From positions 248,001 through 312,000 of the forward strand of contig CAZNAI010000010.1 of assembly GCA_964571235.1 (NCBI GenBank): 64,000 bases of DNA, given 5' to 3'. A program made the translations under genes and the position numbers. A model generated the notes under the pieces. That model saw only the letters and a list, made by a program, of their open reading frames with translations. It was not told where the DNA came from and searched no databases. Origin of the DNA: JACRAV01 sp964571235 (GTDB taxonomy: Bacteria; Zixibacteria; MSB-5A5; GN15; FEB-12). Positions 1-7,770 of the stretch are shown piece after piece (position 1 is the stretch's first letter; each line of letters begins with the position of its first letter).

Positions 1-1242
1 CTCCGCGGCATGGATCCCGACTGCATGAACACCGAGCAGGCGATCGGTCTTTTTCTCGCCAATCACTTTGACCTCGCCGGCAATTTCATTTTCGGCGTGG
101 GCTTTGCCCAGCGCACGGAGCGGGAACTTGCCAATCGCAATATCGAACTCTTTGGCCGCTTCAGGCTCACGATAGCCGACCGATCCGACCTCGGGATGTG
201 TGAAAATGACCGACGGCACTCCCAAATAGTTCTTGGTCGCTTTCTCGCCAAGGCAATTATCTACTGCAATTGAACCGTCATGGGTGGCGGTATACGCCAG
301 CAAAATTTCTCCGCGGACATCGCCGATCGCATACACATTCTTCACATTGGTGCGCATGTCCGCGCCGGTCTTGATCGAGCCATTGGGATTCATCTCAATG
401 CCAACATCCTCAAGCCCGATCTCTTGTGTGTTGTAAGCCCGCCCAACTGACACCAGCGCCTGATTTGCCTCGATTGACGCGCCGCCTGATAACCTGGCCG
501 AAATCCCCTGCGGTCCGCCGACAATCGACTCGACGCGCGTTTTCATGTGCAGGCCGATCCTGTGCTTTTTGAATTCGCGTTCCACCAGCGCCGAGCTACC
601 CGGATCTTCCATCGGCAGGACTCGATCCATCATCTCGACCATCTCAACTTTGACATCAAGCATAGAGAGCATCGAGGCCCACTCGCATCCAATTACACCT
701 GCGCCGATAATCAAAATCGACTCCGGCAGGTTTTTCAGTTCAAGCAGATGGTCAGAAGTAAGAATGCGGTGACCGTCGATAGGAAACGCAGGGATATTGA
801 TCGCACGCGAGCCGGTCGCGACAATAATATTGTCGGCCTTAAGTTTGGTCTCGTTTCCTGACTCGTCGACGACAGTCACCTGATTTGCGCCCGAAATTTT
901 CCCCCACCCTTGATAGTGTTTCACGCCGTGGGATTTGAACAACTGCGCAATGCCACCCACCAGTCCGCCAACAATCTTGTCTTTGCGGGCGCGTAGAGCC
1001 AGCCAGTCGTAAACCGGTGGCACAGCCAGCTTGATGCCGAAAGTGTCGGCCTCTTTCATGTTCTTGTACTGAACGGCCGACGCAATGAGCGCCTTGGAGG
1101 GAATACATCCGCGATTGAGACAGACCCCTCCCAGTTCGCGGTTTTCTACTACTGCAACCGTGGCGCCTTTGATGGCGGCCCGAATAGCGGCTGTATATCC
1201 GCCCGGTCCACCGCCGATAATGACTATCTTATAGCTTTCTAT
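1..1242 (-). CDS. lpdA: Dihydrolipoyl dehydrogenase, 3' end cut by window edge
   Basis: FAD-dependent flavoprotein disulfide reductase (E3) that reoxidises the lipoyl groups of 2-oxoacid dehydrogenase complexes in the cytoplasm. Read on the minus strand it gives an N-terminal FAD Rossmann motif (VIIGGGPGGYTAA), the redox disulfide GGVCLNRGCIPSKAL, a second nucleotide-binding motif (IIGAGVIGCEWASM) and the FAD-site motif YAIGDVRG. About 414 of the usual 460-470 residues are inside the window, ending in the dimerisation domain (LLGVHAVGIHAAE). No ATG, GTG or TTG exists between the upstream in-frame TGA (near 1302) and the FAD motif. The best-placed start is ATA at 1242, eight bases after an AAGGAG ribosome binding site. 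The family call is secure; the start is inference, and a sequence error turning ATG into ATA is possible. Confidence 0.9.
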   Translation of the reverse strand, partial: MESYKIVIIGGGPGGYTAAIRAAIKGATVAVVENRELGGVCLNRGCIPSKALIASAVQYKNMKEADTFGIKLAVPPVYDWLALRARKDKIVGGLVGGIAQLFKSHGVKHYQGWGKISGANQVTVVDESGNETKLKADNIIVATGSRAINIPAFPIDGHRILTSDHLLELKNLPESILIIGAGVIGCEWASMLSMLDVKVEMVEMMDRVLPMEDPGSSALVEREFKKHRIGLHMKTRVESIVGGPQGISARLSGGASIEANQALVSVGRAYNTQEIGLEDVGIEMNPNGSIKTGADMRTNVKNVYAIGDVRGEILLAYTATHDGSIAVDNCLGEKATKNYLGVPSVIFTHPEVGSVGYREPEAAKEFDIAIGKFPLRALGKAHAENEIAGEVKVIGEKKTDRLLGVHAVGIHAAE

Positions 1243-1517
1243 GACAACTTCTCCTTGTAACGCAGTCCAATAATGTGCGGCGTAATGTAGGAGTTCCCGT
1301 CACTTTTGCAAGCGCACAATCGGACCGTTGCTATTGACCGAAACGACGCTTCCAATCCCGTTTCGCGTTTGAGGTTGTGGGCCCGACAGACCTGAGAATT
1401 AAATCTTTACAGCGAATTGAGACCTATTTAGGTTTGGGGACCGAATTGGTATGTACTACGCGCATAATTGAGCAACCAAAGAACTGCTGTAACCCTTAAT
1501 TCAATCTTGGAGGATCG

Positions 1518-2048
1518 ATGAAACGACTCACTGTTGTAACTGGCATGTTGGCGCTGGCCCTGGCTATTTCAGCCACCGCCGCCGAAAAGAAGAATCATTT
1601 CTATCTGGGTGCAGGCGTAGCACTCCCCAATGGTGACTTCGGCGACGCTTACAAGATGGGACTTCACGCCGAGGGCGGATATGGATTCCAGGTTTCCCCG
1701 AAACTTGAAATCGTCCCTACCGTCGCATTTCACACGTTCGGCTTTGATGATAACGGAACGGGTGCCTCCGGTGATGCCCTTAATATCATCATGTTCGGTG
1801 GCAACGCGAAACTGAACTTCGGAACAGAGGGGAAGAAGACTAATCCCTTCGTCTATGGAGGTCTCGGCATGGCCAACGGCAAATCGGGCGGCGCAAGTTC
1901 CACCGATCTGTACTTCAGCGCCGGTGGCGGACTTGATATCGTCTCGTCTGAGGCTATGTCGTTCTTCGCCAAAGCCGGATTTGTCAGCGTATCGTCGGAT
2001 GGAGCTTCGACGACCTACCTCCCGGTCACCTTTGGAGTTCGCTTCTAA
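1518..2048 (+). CDS. Small outer-membrane beta-barrel protein, function unknown
   Basis: 176-residue exported protein. A Sec signal peptide (MKRLTVVTGMLALALAISATAA) is followed by a glycine-rich body with alternating aromatic and polar residues (FYLGAGVALPNGDF, GLHAEGGYGF, FVYGGLGMANG), ending in TFGVRF. The terminal aromatic is typical of outer-membrane barrels recognised by BamA. Size and pattern match eight-stranded OmpA/OmpW-like or OMP_b-brl domains. GGAGG at 1509-1513 supports the ATG at 1518. The gene stands alone, followed by a strong terminator. The barrel fold is inferred from sequence pattern; no specific role can be assigned. Confidence 0.75.
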   Translation: MKRLTVVTGMLALALAISATAAEKKNHFYLGAGVALPNGDFGDAYKMGLHAEGGYGFQVSPKLEIVPTVAFHTFGFDDNGTGASGDALNIIMFGGNAKLNFGTEGKKTNPFVYGGLGMANGKSGGASSTDLYFSAGGGLDIVSSEAMSFFAKAGFVSVSSDGASTTYLPVTFGVRF

Positions 2049-2076
2049 TTCACCGGTAGATCGATTCAGACACGCC

Positions 2077-2121
2077 GCGGGCCGGACCACTAATACAGCA
2101 GTCCGGCCCGCTTTCTATTTT
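2077..2121 (+). terminator. Rho-independent terminator after the beta-barrel gene
   Basis: An 11-bp perfect stem (GCGGGCCGGAC at 2077-2087 with GTCCGGCCCGC at 2101-2111) closes a 13-base loop and is followed by a T-rich tract (TTTCTATTTT). It lies 28 bases past the stop codon of the gene ending at 2048. Confidence 0.85.
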
Positions 2122-2244
2122 GGGTACCAAACGCCCGACAACTCTACTCAGCGGCAACTTGAAATCCGTTCTGCCTGCGTGTATACTCCGTGGTGATCAT
2201 TTGTCATCCCTTGCAAGCTCGTGGCCGTTGGAAGGTAGTTCGCT

Positions 2245-3873
2245 ATGGTCGATAACGAATTCCTCACCACATTCTTCGATTCCATGCCCGTGCCTGCGTA
2301 CGCGGTCGATTCCGAATTGAAGTTCTTGTACTTCAACGAAGCGGCCCTGCAGACAATTGACATGGTTGGCTACGACCGCACTCAGCTTATCGGCCGCCAT
2401 TTGAGAGAGGCCCTCCCTTTTTTTCCGCCTGAGCTCGAGGATCGGTTTCGGCATGTCCTGAAGACCGGCGAGACAGTAGTCGACGACCGCCAATATGAAA
2501 TCGGAGGCAAAACCTATTCGGTGGAGGCCACCCGCTTTCCAATACTGCGCGATGGAAAAATCACAATCGTCGGCGTCATATACCGCGACGTAACAGACCT
2601 GCGGCAGATGCACGAGCAACTGAAGACGAGCGAAGAAACCGCCCGCGCCCTGATGAATTCCTCAACTGAGTCAATGTTTCTGGTGGGCGAGGACGAGCGC
2701 CTGATCGTCGCCAATACGACTTCTGCCGAGCGCCTCGGAATCCCGATTGAACAACTTGAATCCATGACCATTTATCAAATGATGCCTCCGGAAGTGGCTG
2801 AGAACCGTCTCAAACAGTTCCGCTATGTACGCGACTCGGGTAATCCGGTCAGGTTTACTGACGAACGAATGGGGCGGACATTCGACATCACCATGTTCCC
2901 GGTCACTGCCAAACCTGGCGCACCGCGACGAGTGGCTATTTACGCCCGCGATGTCACCGAAAAAGAGGGGATGATCAGAGCGCTCAGCGCGAGCGAAAAG
3001 CGCTTCCGAGAGCTATTCGACCGCACACCGGTGCCAACGTATGTCTGGAGATGGGACGGTAATACGTTGGTTTTGCGAGAGGCAAATAGGGCCGCCGAAC
3101 AGCTCACCGAAGGCAAAGTGACCGGCTGGTTTGGTTCAACGGTCGAGCAGATGTATGCCAAGAAATATCCCGATGTAGTTGCCGACATCCGCAATTGTTA
3201 TCTTCAAAAACTGCACATAGTGCGTGAACTGCAATACCGGTTGATCAGTATCGACAAAGAAGGGTATTTCGAGGTTCACTATGTGTTTGTTGCGCCGGAT
3301 GAAGTCATGATCCATACGGTTGATCTGACCGCCCGGCGTGAGGCCGAAGTGGAATTACAGCGATCTCATACCGAGTTGGAAAAGCGCGTCAACGCCCGCA
3401 CCAGCGAACTGGCCGAGTTGAACGATCAACTACGCCTCGAACGAGAAGCGTTGAATCAAAAGAATGCGGCCATGCGTGAACTCATATCTCATATCAACGA
3501 CAATCGCTCCGACATGGCCCACAACATCCAGGCCAATCTTCAGCATGTCGTGACTCCGATTCTTGATCGGCTCCAGTCGCGACTCGATGATAACAACGGA
3601 ACCTATGTTCGAATGCTCCGCGAGAGTCTGGATGATCTTCTCTCCCCTCACATCGCTGGCCTGCATGTGCATCATCCCCACCTGACTGCCCACGAAGTCG
3701 AATTGTGCAATCTGATCCGAAGCGGGCTCACGTGTAAAGAAATCGCCGAGCTTCGCGGCCGCTCCGAGCAGACGATCCTAAAGCAGAGAAAGGTCATTCG
3801 CAAGAAACTCGGCCTCACCGACAACCGCATTAACCTGCGAAATTACCTCGCCTCAGGAAAAAGTGCCGGCTAA
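2245..3873 (+). CDS. Three-PAS sensor transcription regulator with LuxR-type HTH
   Basis: 542-residue predicted cytoplasmic regulator. Three PAS-like sensory domains lie at roughly residues 5-115, 125-235 and 245-365. Each begins with a fold-typical segment (FFDSMPVPAYAVDSELKFLYFNEAAL; ALMNSSTESMFLVGEDERLIVAN; FRELFDRTPVPTYVW). A charged coiled coil (about 365-415) and a C-terminal LuxR/GerE helix-turn-helix (LTAHEVELCNLIRSGLTCKE...TILKQRKVIRKKLGL) follow. There is no kinase, receiver or membrane segment, so it probably senses a small ligand or redox state directly and binds DNA. GGAAGG a few bases upstream supports the ATG at 2245. The long coding strand and in-frame domains make it secure as a gene; ligand and targets are unknown. 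Confidence 0.85.
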   Translation: MVDNEFLTTFFDSMPVPAYAVDSELKFLYFNEAALQTIDMVGYDRTQLIGRHLREALPFFPPELEDRFRHVLKTGETVVDDRQYEIGGKTYSVEATRFPILRDGKITIVGVIYRDVTDLRQMHEQLKTSEETARALMNSSTESMFLVGEDERLIVANTTSAERLGIPIEQLESMTIYQMMPPEVAENRLKQFRYVRDSGNPVRFTDERMGRTFDITMFPVTAKPGAPRRVAIYARDVTEKEGMIRALSASEKRFRELFDRTPVPTYVWRWDGNTLVLREANRAAEQLTEGKVTGWFGSTVEQMYAKKYPDVVADIRNCYLQKLHIVRELQYRLISIDKEGYFEVHYVFVAPDEVMIHTVDLTARREAEVELQRSHTELEKRVNARTSELAELNDQLRLEREALNQKNAAMRELISHINDNRSDMAHNIQANLQHVVTPILDRLQSRLDDNNGTYVRMLRESLDDLLSPHIAGLHVHHPHLTAHEVELCNLIRSGLTCKEIAELRGRSEQTILKQRKVIRKKLGLTDNRINLRNYLASGKSAG

Positions 3874-4228
3874 GCGATAGACCCAAATTCCCGACCCAAA
3901 GCCAAATGTAAATCATTGCAACACAATCGATACGAGTATGTGTGCGGCACTTCTTTTTTTCGCCTAAAAGCACAAAAGGGTGAGTCTTTATAGTATGGAT
4001 ATACCCCATAATACCCCCTTGATAAATGCGTTGGAGATAGTAGAATGATACTGCATGCGACTTCTGAGCTAAGGCCATTGCAACTTGCTTTTGCATCTGT
4101 GCACCCGGCCTCTGCTCTCCTCCCCGGTCGCATGCATTTTTTTTCCGGCTAATCGTATAATCGCCCCCGCAAATAAAACGGCCCCGCAAAGTGCAGGGCC
4201 GATTCAAATCAACAATTGATCTGTGAAA
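3874..4228. other. Intergenic region between two convergent genes
   Basis: A 355-base spacer, more AT-rich than its surroundings, with T-rich runs near 3951-3961 and 4137-4144. Apart from the minus-strand terminator at 4172-4200, no RNA gene, repeat or credible small ORF is seen. The open frames crossing it on the minus strand lack family features. Confidence 0.5.
4172..4200 (-). terminator. Terminator of the lipoprotein/beta-barrel operon
   Basis: On the minus strand an 8-bp GC-rich stem (GGCCCTGC with GCGGGGCC, one G-T pair) around a 5-base loop (4180-4200) is followed by a T-rich run (GTTTTATTT). It sits just past the stop of the gene ending at 4229. Confidence 0.75.
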
Positions 4229-4756
4229 TCACGATCCGCTGGCGGAGAAGGTGACGATCACCTTGCCGGAATCAATCTTAAACGTGGTCCCTTCGTTGCC
4301 GGTACTTGTACCGAAGTAGTCAAACTTGCCGAGCTTGGCCAGCGCTTTTAGCCGAGTGGTGTTCTTGATGAATGTCAGCGACTGCGCGTATGTTATGTGC
4401 TGATCCGCTCCCGGGTTCACCGTGAATGCATCGATGATTTTCGATGCCGTTCCGGGAACCGCACCCGGCGTCCCGCCTGAGAAGTCATCTATGTAGGCAT
4501 CAAAAGTGACCGGGCCAGACTCGGTGCTGGTAATCCAGAATTCCACTCCGACAACGTCAATCTGATTGATATCATCCTTGTGATCTTCCCATTCCTGTTC
4601 GGTTGTGATATCAACAGGGTAGAAGTAAAAACCGGATTGGGCTGTGAAATTGAAATCCTCGACAATAATAAATGTCCCGGACACTAAGCACCCGACCGCC
4701 AACAAAGCGATGAGCGCCAGTCCGAACAATCTGAAAAAATTCTTTTTTGCAATCAT
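4229..4756 (-). CDS. Predicted lipoprotein, function unknown
   Basis: 175-residue protein starting at the ATG at 4756, eight bases after AGGAGG. Earlier in-frame starts fall within or too near that site. The N-terminus is a lipoprotein signal peptide (KKNFFRLFGLALIALLAVGC) with a lipobox LAVG-Cys and the lipidated Cys near residue 23. The mature part is acidic and beta-rich, with no motif I recognise. The beta-barrel gene upstream ends 15 bases away, so the two are probably co-transcribed and act together at the envelope. Lipidation is well supported; the role is unknown. Confidence 0.75.
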   Translation of the reverse strand: MIAKKNFFRLFGLALIALLAVGCLVSGTFIIVEDFNFTAQSGFYFYPVDITTEQEWEDHKDDINQIDVVGVEFWITSTESGPVTFDAYIDDFSGGTPGAVPGTASKIIDAFTVNPGADQHITYAQSLTFIKNTTRLKALAKLGKFDYFGTSTGNEGTTFKIDSGKVIVTFSASGS

Positions 4757-4771
4757 GCTCATCACCTCCTA

Positions 4772-5305
4772 TTAAAAGAACATCATCAGTCCGGCCGTGC
4801 CGGTAACTGCTTTTTTCGATCCGCCGCCGTCCATCGGAATGATGACAGCCTCACCGCGAACATCGAGTCCCAGCTTCGGACCAAGGCCGAAACCCAGGCC
4901 GATTCCGCCACTGTACCCCATGCGGGATTCATCAAAGCCGGTGTCGTCGTTCTTGATCTTGTACGAGCCGAAGCCGGCCAGGAAAAACGGCTTCATTCCG
5001 GGGCCGGGGCCGCCACCCAGAATTCCGTTGACGCCGAACGAAGTCAGCTTGGAACCATCGGGTAGGGTGATCCCGTCGATTGGGTCAGCTTGTCCCCATT
5101 TGGTCATGCCAAATTGACCTTCCAGGGCCAGCGAACCAGCCAATGAAAAACGGGCGCGGAAACCGAAAACCGTTCCCGACGCCTGATCATCTTGCGCCAG
5201 CGGAATACTTAGTCCGCCGAACGCGCCGACTCCGAGCTTGGGGGTCTGAGCGGAGACCGATAAGGCCGCCAACAACAGAACCGCCACGATTGCGAATTTG
5301 CGCAT
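4772..5305 (-). CDS. Outer-membrane beta-barrel protein, function unknown
   Basis: 177-residue exported protein. The ATG at 5305 has GGAGG seven bases upstream, preferable to an upstream in-frame TTG. The signal peptide is MRKFAIVAVLLLAALSVSAQ. The mature chain is glycine-rich with repeated barrel-strand patterns (LGVGAFGGLSIPLAQ, GYSGGIGLGFGLGPKLGLDVRG) and ends in GLMMFF, a terminal aromatic typical of outer-membrane barrels. It is first of a two-gene unit with the lipoprotein at 4229-4756. The size suggests eight strands; the function is unknown. Confidence 0.75.
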   Translation of the reverse strand: MRKFAIVAVLLLAALSVSAQTPKLGVGAFGGLSIPLAQDDQASGTVFGFRARFSLAGSLALEGQFGMTKWGQADPIDGITLPDGSKLTSFGVNGILGGGPGPGMKPFFLAGFGSYKIKNDDTGFDESRMGYSGGIGLGFGLGPKLGLDVRGEAVIIPMDGGGSKKAVTGTAGLMMFF

Positions 5306-5491
5306 TGTATGCTCCTCCTTCAAGGGGCAGGGTGTTATTGATTAGGATGTTTCTGCAATTGCGAAAAAAATACGCCCTTCAAAGTTCACTGTCAACCAGA
5401 ACCAACCAAACTTGTCAACATTCTTGACCGCGGGGAACCACCAACACTAAATCGATCATACCAGAAAATACGCCATCGCCCCAAAAAACCC

Positions 5492-5519
5492 TTGACTTTC
5501 CCTAAAGTCGGGGTATTAT
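5492..5519 (+). promoter_or_regulatory. Sigma-70-type promoter of the polyamine operon
   Basis: -35 TTGACT (5492-5497), a 16-base spacer and -10 TATTAT (5514-5519). Transcription would start near 5526, just inside the direct-repeat element at 5528-5559 and upstream of the regulator gene at 5584. Confidence 0.7.
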
Positions 5520-5527
5520 TCGACCGA

Positions 5528-5559
5528 TTTATTAAACAAAAAGGTCGAGTTTATTAAAC
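5528..5559 (+). promoter_or_regulatory. Tandem operator-like direct repeat TTTATTAAAC
   Basis: Two identical 10-base copies (5528-5537 and 5550-5559) are 22 bp apart start to start, close to two helical turns. Each is nearly palindromic (GTTTATTAAAC). They lie immediately downstream of the -10 box, where a bound repressor would block initiation. The likely binder is the XRE-cupin protein encoded next (5584-6126); autoregulation is inference. Confidence 0.6.
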
Positions 5560-5583
5560 CTTTGGGAGTGCTAACACAGGGAA

Positions 5584-6126
5584 TTGGAACTCAAGATCGG
5601 CGAAAGAATCAAGCGGTTACGTTTGTCCTCGGGACTTACCCAGGAAGAACTGGCTGACCGCGCCGGACTCACCAAGGGGTTTATCTCTCAACTTGAGAAT
5701 GACCAGACCTCAATCTCGGTCGACTCACTGGCGCTGATATTGGACGGCGTCGGTGTTTCACTGGCCGAATTTTTCTCCGACAAGTCTCAGGCAAAGGTCG
5801 TTTTTTCACCCGATGAGCGGGTGGCGGTCGAGGGATGGGGACCAAGCAAGTTTGAGCTATTGGTGCCCGGCTCGACTAATAATCTGATGGATCCGATCTG
5901 GATCGAACTTTCGCCCGGCGAGAAGATGGAGCGTCAGGAGCCCCATCCCGGCGAGCAGTTTGGATATGTTTTTCGCGGTACGGCGACGCTCCGCGTTGAC
6001 CGGGCGACTTTCAAAGTCCCGCCGAGGCACTGCTTTTATTTTGAATCAGACAGATCATCGCAAGTAATCAATAATAGTTCGTCGGTTGTGCAACTGCTGT
6101 GGGTTTCCACCCCGCCGCAAATGTAA
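5584..6126 (+). CDS. XRE-family HTH regulator with C-terminal cupin domain
   Basis: 180-residue cytoplasmic regulator. An N-terminal XRE/lambda-repressor HTH (residues about 5-60, with GLTQEELADRAGLTKGFISQ) precedes a single cupin fold (about 110-178, with HPGEQFGYVFRGTATLRV and the closing motif FYFESDRSSQVINN). It resembles PuuR-type regulators, in which the cupin binds a small effector. It heads a run of speD, decarboxylase and speE genes with short gaps, so it probably controls polyamine synthesis, perhaps by sensing a polyamine or a precursor. The only start after the in-frame TAA at 5572 is TTG at 5584. Its ribosome site is poor (AGGG only two bases away), which may keep the regulator scarce. 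Confidence 0.85.
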   Translation: MELKIGERIKRLRLSSGLTQEELADRAGLTKGFISQLENDQTSISVDSLALILDGVGVSLAEFFSDKSQAKVVFSPDERVAVEGWGPSKFELLVPGSTNNLMDPIWIELSPGEKMERQEPHPGEQFGYVFRGTATLRVDRATFKVPPRHCFYFESDRSSQVINNSSSVVQLLWVSTPPQM

Positions 6127-6153
6127 CGGTACGGATTGAAGGAGGGATTGAAG

Positions 6154-6570
6154 TTGAAAATTCTCGGACGTCACCTGATTGTTGAGTATACCGGCTGTGA
6201 CAAGAAGGTACTCGACAACGTGCGCCAGCTCGAAACGCATATGCACGAGGCAGTGCACCGGGCCGGCGCTACTATCGTCCGGTCGGTCTTCCACCGATAC
6301 GCCCCGCAAGGGGTGTCGGGAGTGGTGGTGATCGCGGAATCGCACATTTCCATCCACACCTGGCCGGAATACGGCTACGCCGCGGTGGATTTCTTCACCT
6401 GCGGCGAAACTGTCGACCCGCACAAGGCACAGGAGTACATGAAACTCAAACTGGGCGCGTCGGATTCCCATGTCAGCGAACTCAAACGCGGGATGCCGTC
6501 GGAGATCGACGAAGTCATCACTCACAAGTCGGTTCAGCATAGTCTGAATCTGGCCTCCCCCCGGCTCTAA
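6154..6570 (+). CDS. speD: S-adenosylmethionine decarboxylase proenzyme (class 1B)
   Basis: Makes decarboxylated AdoMet, the aminopropyl donor for spermidine. It is a short bacterial/archaeal-type pyruvoyl enzyme. With the TTG at 6154 as start (8 bases after GGAGG at 6141-6145) the protein is 138 residues. The self-cleavage site is then Glu62-Ser63 (motif VVVIAESHISIHTWPE), with His68 and Cys83, the same numbering as in the well-studied Thermotoga maritima enzyme. That match decides the start over upstream TTG codons at 6136 and 6148. The gene lies between the regulator and the decarboxylase in the same operon. Cleavage at Ser63 would generate the pyruvoyl cofactor. Confidence 0.95.
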   Translation: MKILGRHLIVEYTGCDKKVLDNVRQLETHMHEAVHRAGATIVRSVFHRYAPQGVSGVVVIAESHISIHTWPEYGYAAVDFFTCGETVDPHKAQEYMKLKLGASDSHVSELKRGMPSEIDEVITHKSVQHSLNLASPRL

Positions 6571-6589
6571 ACAAGGAAGTTAAACTGAA

Positions 6590-7759
6590 ATGACCCACTC
6601 ACTGAATTTCGCGGCCACCGAAGATACCGACCTCTTTCGCGGGGTCGATACTGCCCTGATTCGTGACATGTTTTCCAACAAGCGGCTGGAGACACCACAA
6701 TTGCTCCTGTCGCGCTCGGAAGTCCGTCGCAATTATCAGGCCTTGGCGGCCGCGCTCCCACGGGTGCAGATCCATTACGCTGTGAAGTCGAACAACCACC
6801 CGGTGATTCTGCAGGAAATCTGGGATGCCGGCGGAAATTTCGATGTTTGCTCCATGGGCGAAATCGCTGATGTTATGAAAACGCGGGTCGATCCGCACAC
6901 GCTTTTGCACACGCATCCGGTCAAGTCGGTCCGCGAGTTCGATCAGGCGGTCGCGGCCGGTGTGGAGCTGTTTGTGGTCGACAATCCCGATGAAGTCCGC
7001 AAGTTCGCGCGGTACACTGACCGTAAACTCAAGGTACTCATTCGCTACAAAATCGGCCTTGAAAAAGCGGCGGTGGTCAACCTTCAGTACAAATTCGGAT
7101 GCAACGCCAAAGAGGTTCTCCCTCTTGCCAAGCTCATCGAAGAATCCGGCCATGAATTCTACGGCCTGTCGTTCCATATCGGGTCGCAGTGCATCTATGC
7201 CGAGAATTATGTCAAGGCGATTGAGGCGGCCCGAAAGCTGATTTACACGCTCGACTGCGCCAATTTAGATACCCGAATTCTCGATATCGGCGGTGGTTTT
7301 CCGGCTCAGTATCTTGATCCGATTCCGGCGATCAACGAATTCTGTGCGCCGATTCAAAAGGCGCTGGAAAAGAAAATTCGCCCCGGCATCAAAGTAATCG
7401 CCGAGCCGGGACGATTCATCTCCGCCTCGCCTGTCACTCTGGTGGCGTCGATTGTCGGCAAAGCCTATCGCGACGGCAAGACCTGGTACTATCTCGATGA
7501 CGGCCTCTATTCGACATTCAGCGGGATGCTCTATGATCATTGCGTCTACCCGGTCGTGACCGACCGCGAAGGAGACGAAAAACTTTCGGTTCTGGCCGGA
7601 CCGACCTGCGATTCATTCGACGTCATGTACGACGGCCTCATGATCCCCGACCACCAGATCGGCGACATGTTTGTGTTCCCGGTCACCGGCGCCTACTGCT
7701 CGGTCTCGGGCTCTACCTTTAACTCTCTTCGTCGCGCCGAATACCGGGTGATCGACTAA
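6590..7759 (+). CDS. PLP-dependent ornithine/lysine decarboxylase (fold III)
   Basis: 389-residue alanine-racemase-fold decarboxylase that should make putrescine (or cadaverine) from ornithine (or lysine). Key features are the PLP lysine in YAVKSNNHP (about K66), the phosphate-binding glycine loop ILDIGGGFP, the EPGRF motif (about 270), and the C-terminal active-site Cys-Asp in GPTCDSFD. The latter is contributed across the dimer in eukaryotic-type ODC. Length and motifs fit the ODC/LDC group rather than the larger biosynthetic arginine decarboxylase. Location between speD and speE favours ornithine as the main substrate, but lysine activity cannot be excluded from sequence. Confidence 0.9.
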   Translation: MTHSLNFAATEDTDLFRGVDTALIRDMFSNKRLETPQLLLSRSEVRRNYQALAAALPRVQIHYAVKSNNHPVILQEIWDAGGNFDVCSMGEIADVMKTRVDPHTLLHTHPVKSVREFDQAVAAGVELFVVDNPDEVRKFARYTDRKLKVLIRYKIGLEKAAVVNLQYKFGCNAKEVLPLAKLIEESGHEFYGLSFHIGSQCIYAENYVKAIEAARKLIYTLDCANLDTRILDIGGGFPAQYLDPIPAINEFCAPIQKALEKKIRPGIKVIAEPGRFISASPVTLVASIVGKAYRDGKTWYYLDDGLYSTFSGMLYDHCVYPVVTDREGDEKLSVLAGPTCDSFDVMYDGLMIPDHQIGDMFVFPVTGAYCSVSGSTFNSLRRAEYRVID

Positions 7760-7770
7760 TCAAGGACAAG

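Noticed and set aside
1569..2090. Minus-strand open frame opposite the small beta-barrel gene
   Set aside because: Low-complexity Arg-rich translation, no family features; the plus-strand gene has a signal peptide and ribosome site.
3830..4207. Minus-strand open frame in the 3.9-4.2 kb spacer
   Set aside because: Runs into the 3' end of the PAS gene and crosses a terminator; no ribosome site or recognisable domain.
5584..6126. XRE protein as an antitoxin of a toxin-antitoxin pair
   Set aside because: It carries a cupin effector domain and is followed by polyamine enzymes, with no toxin-like gene adjacent.
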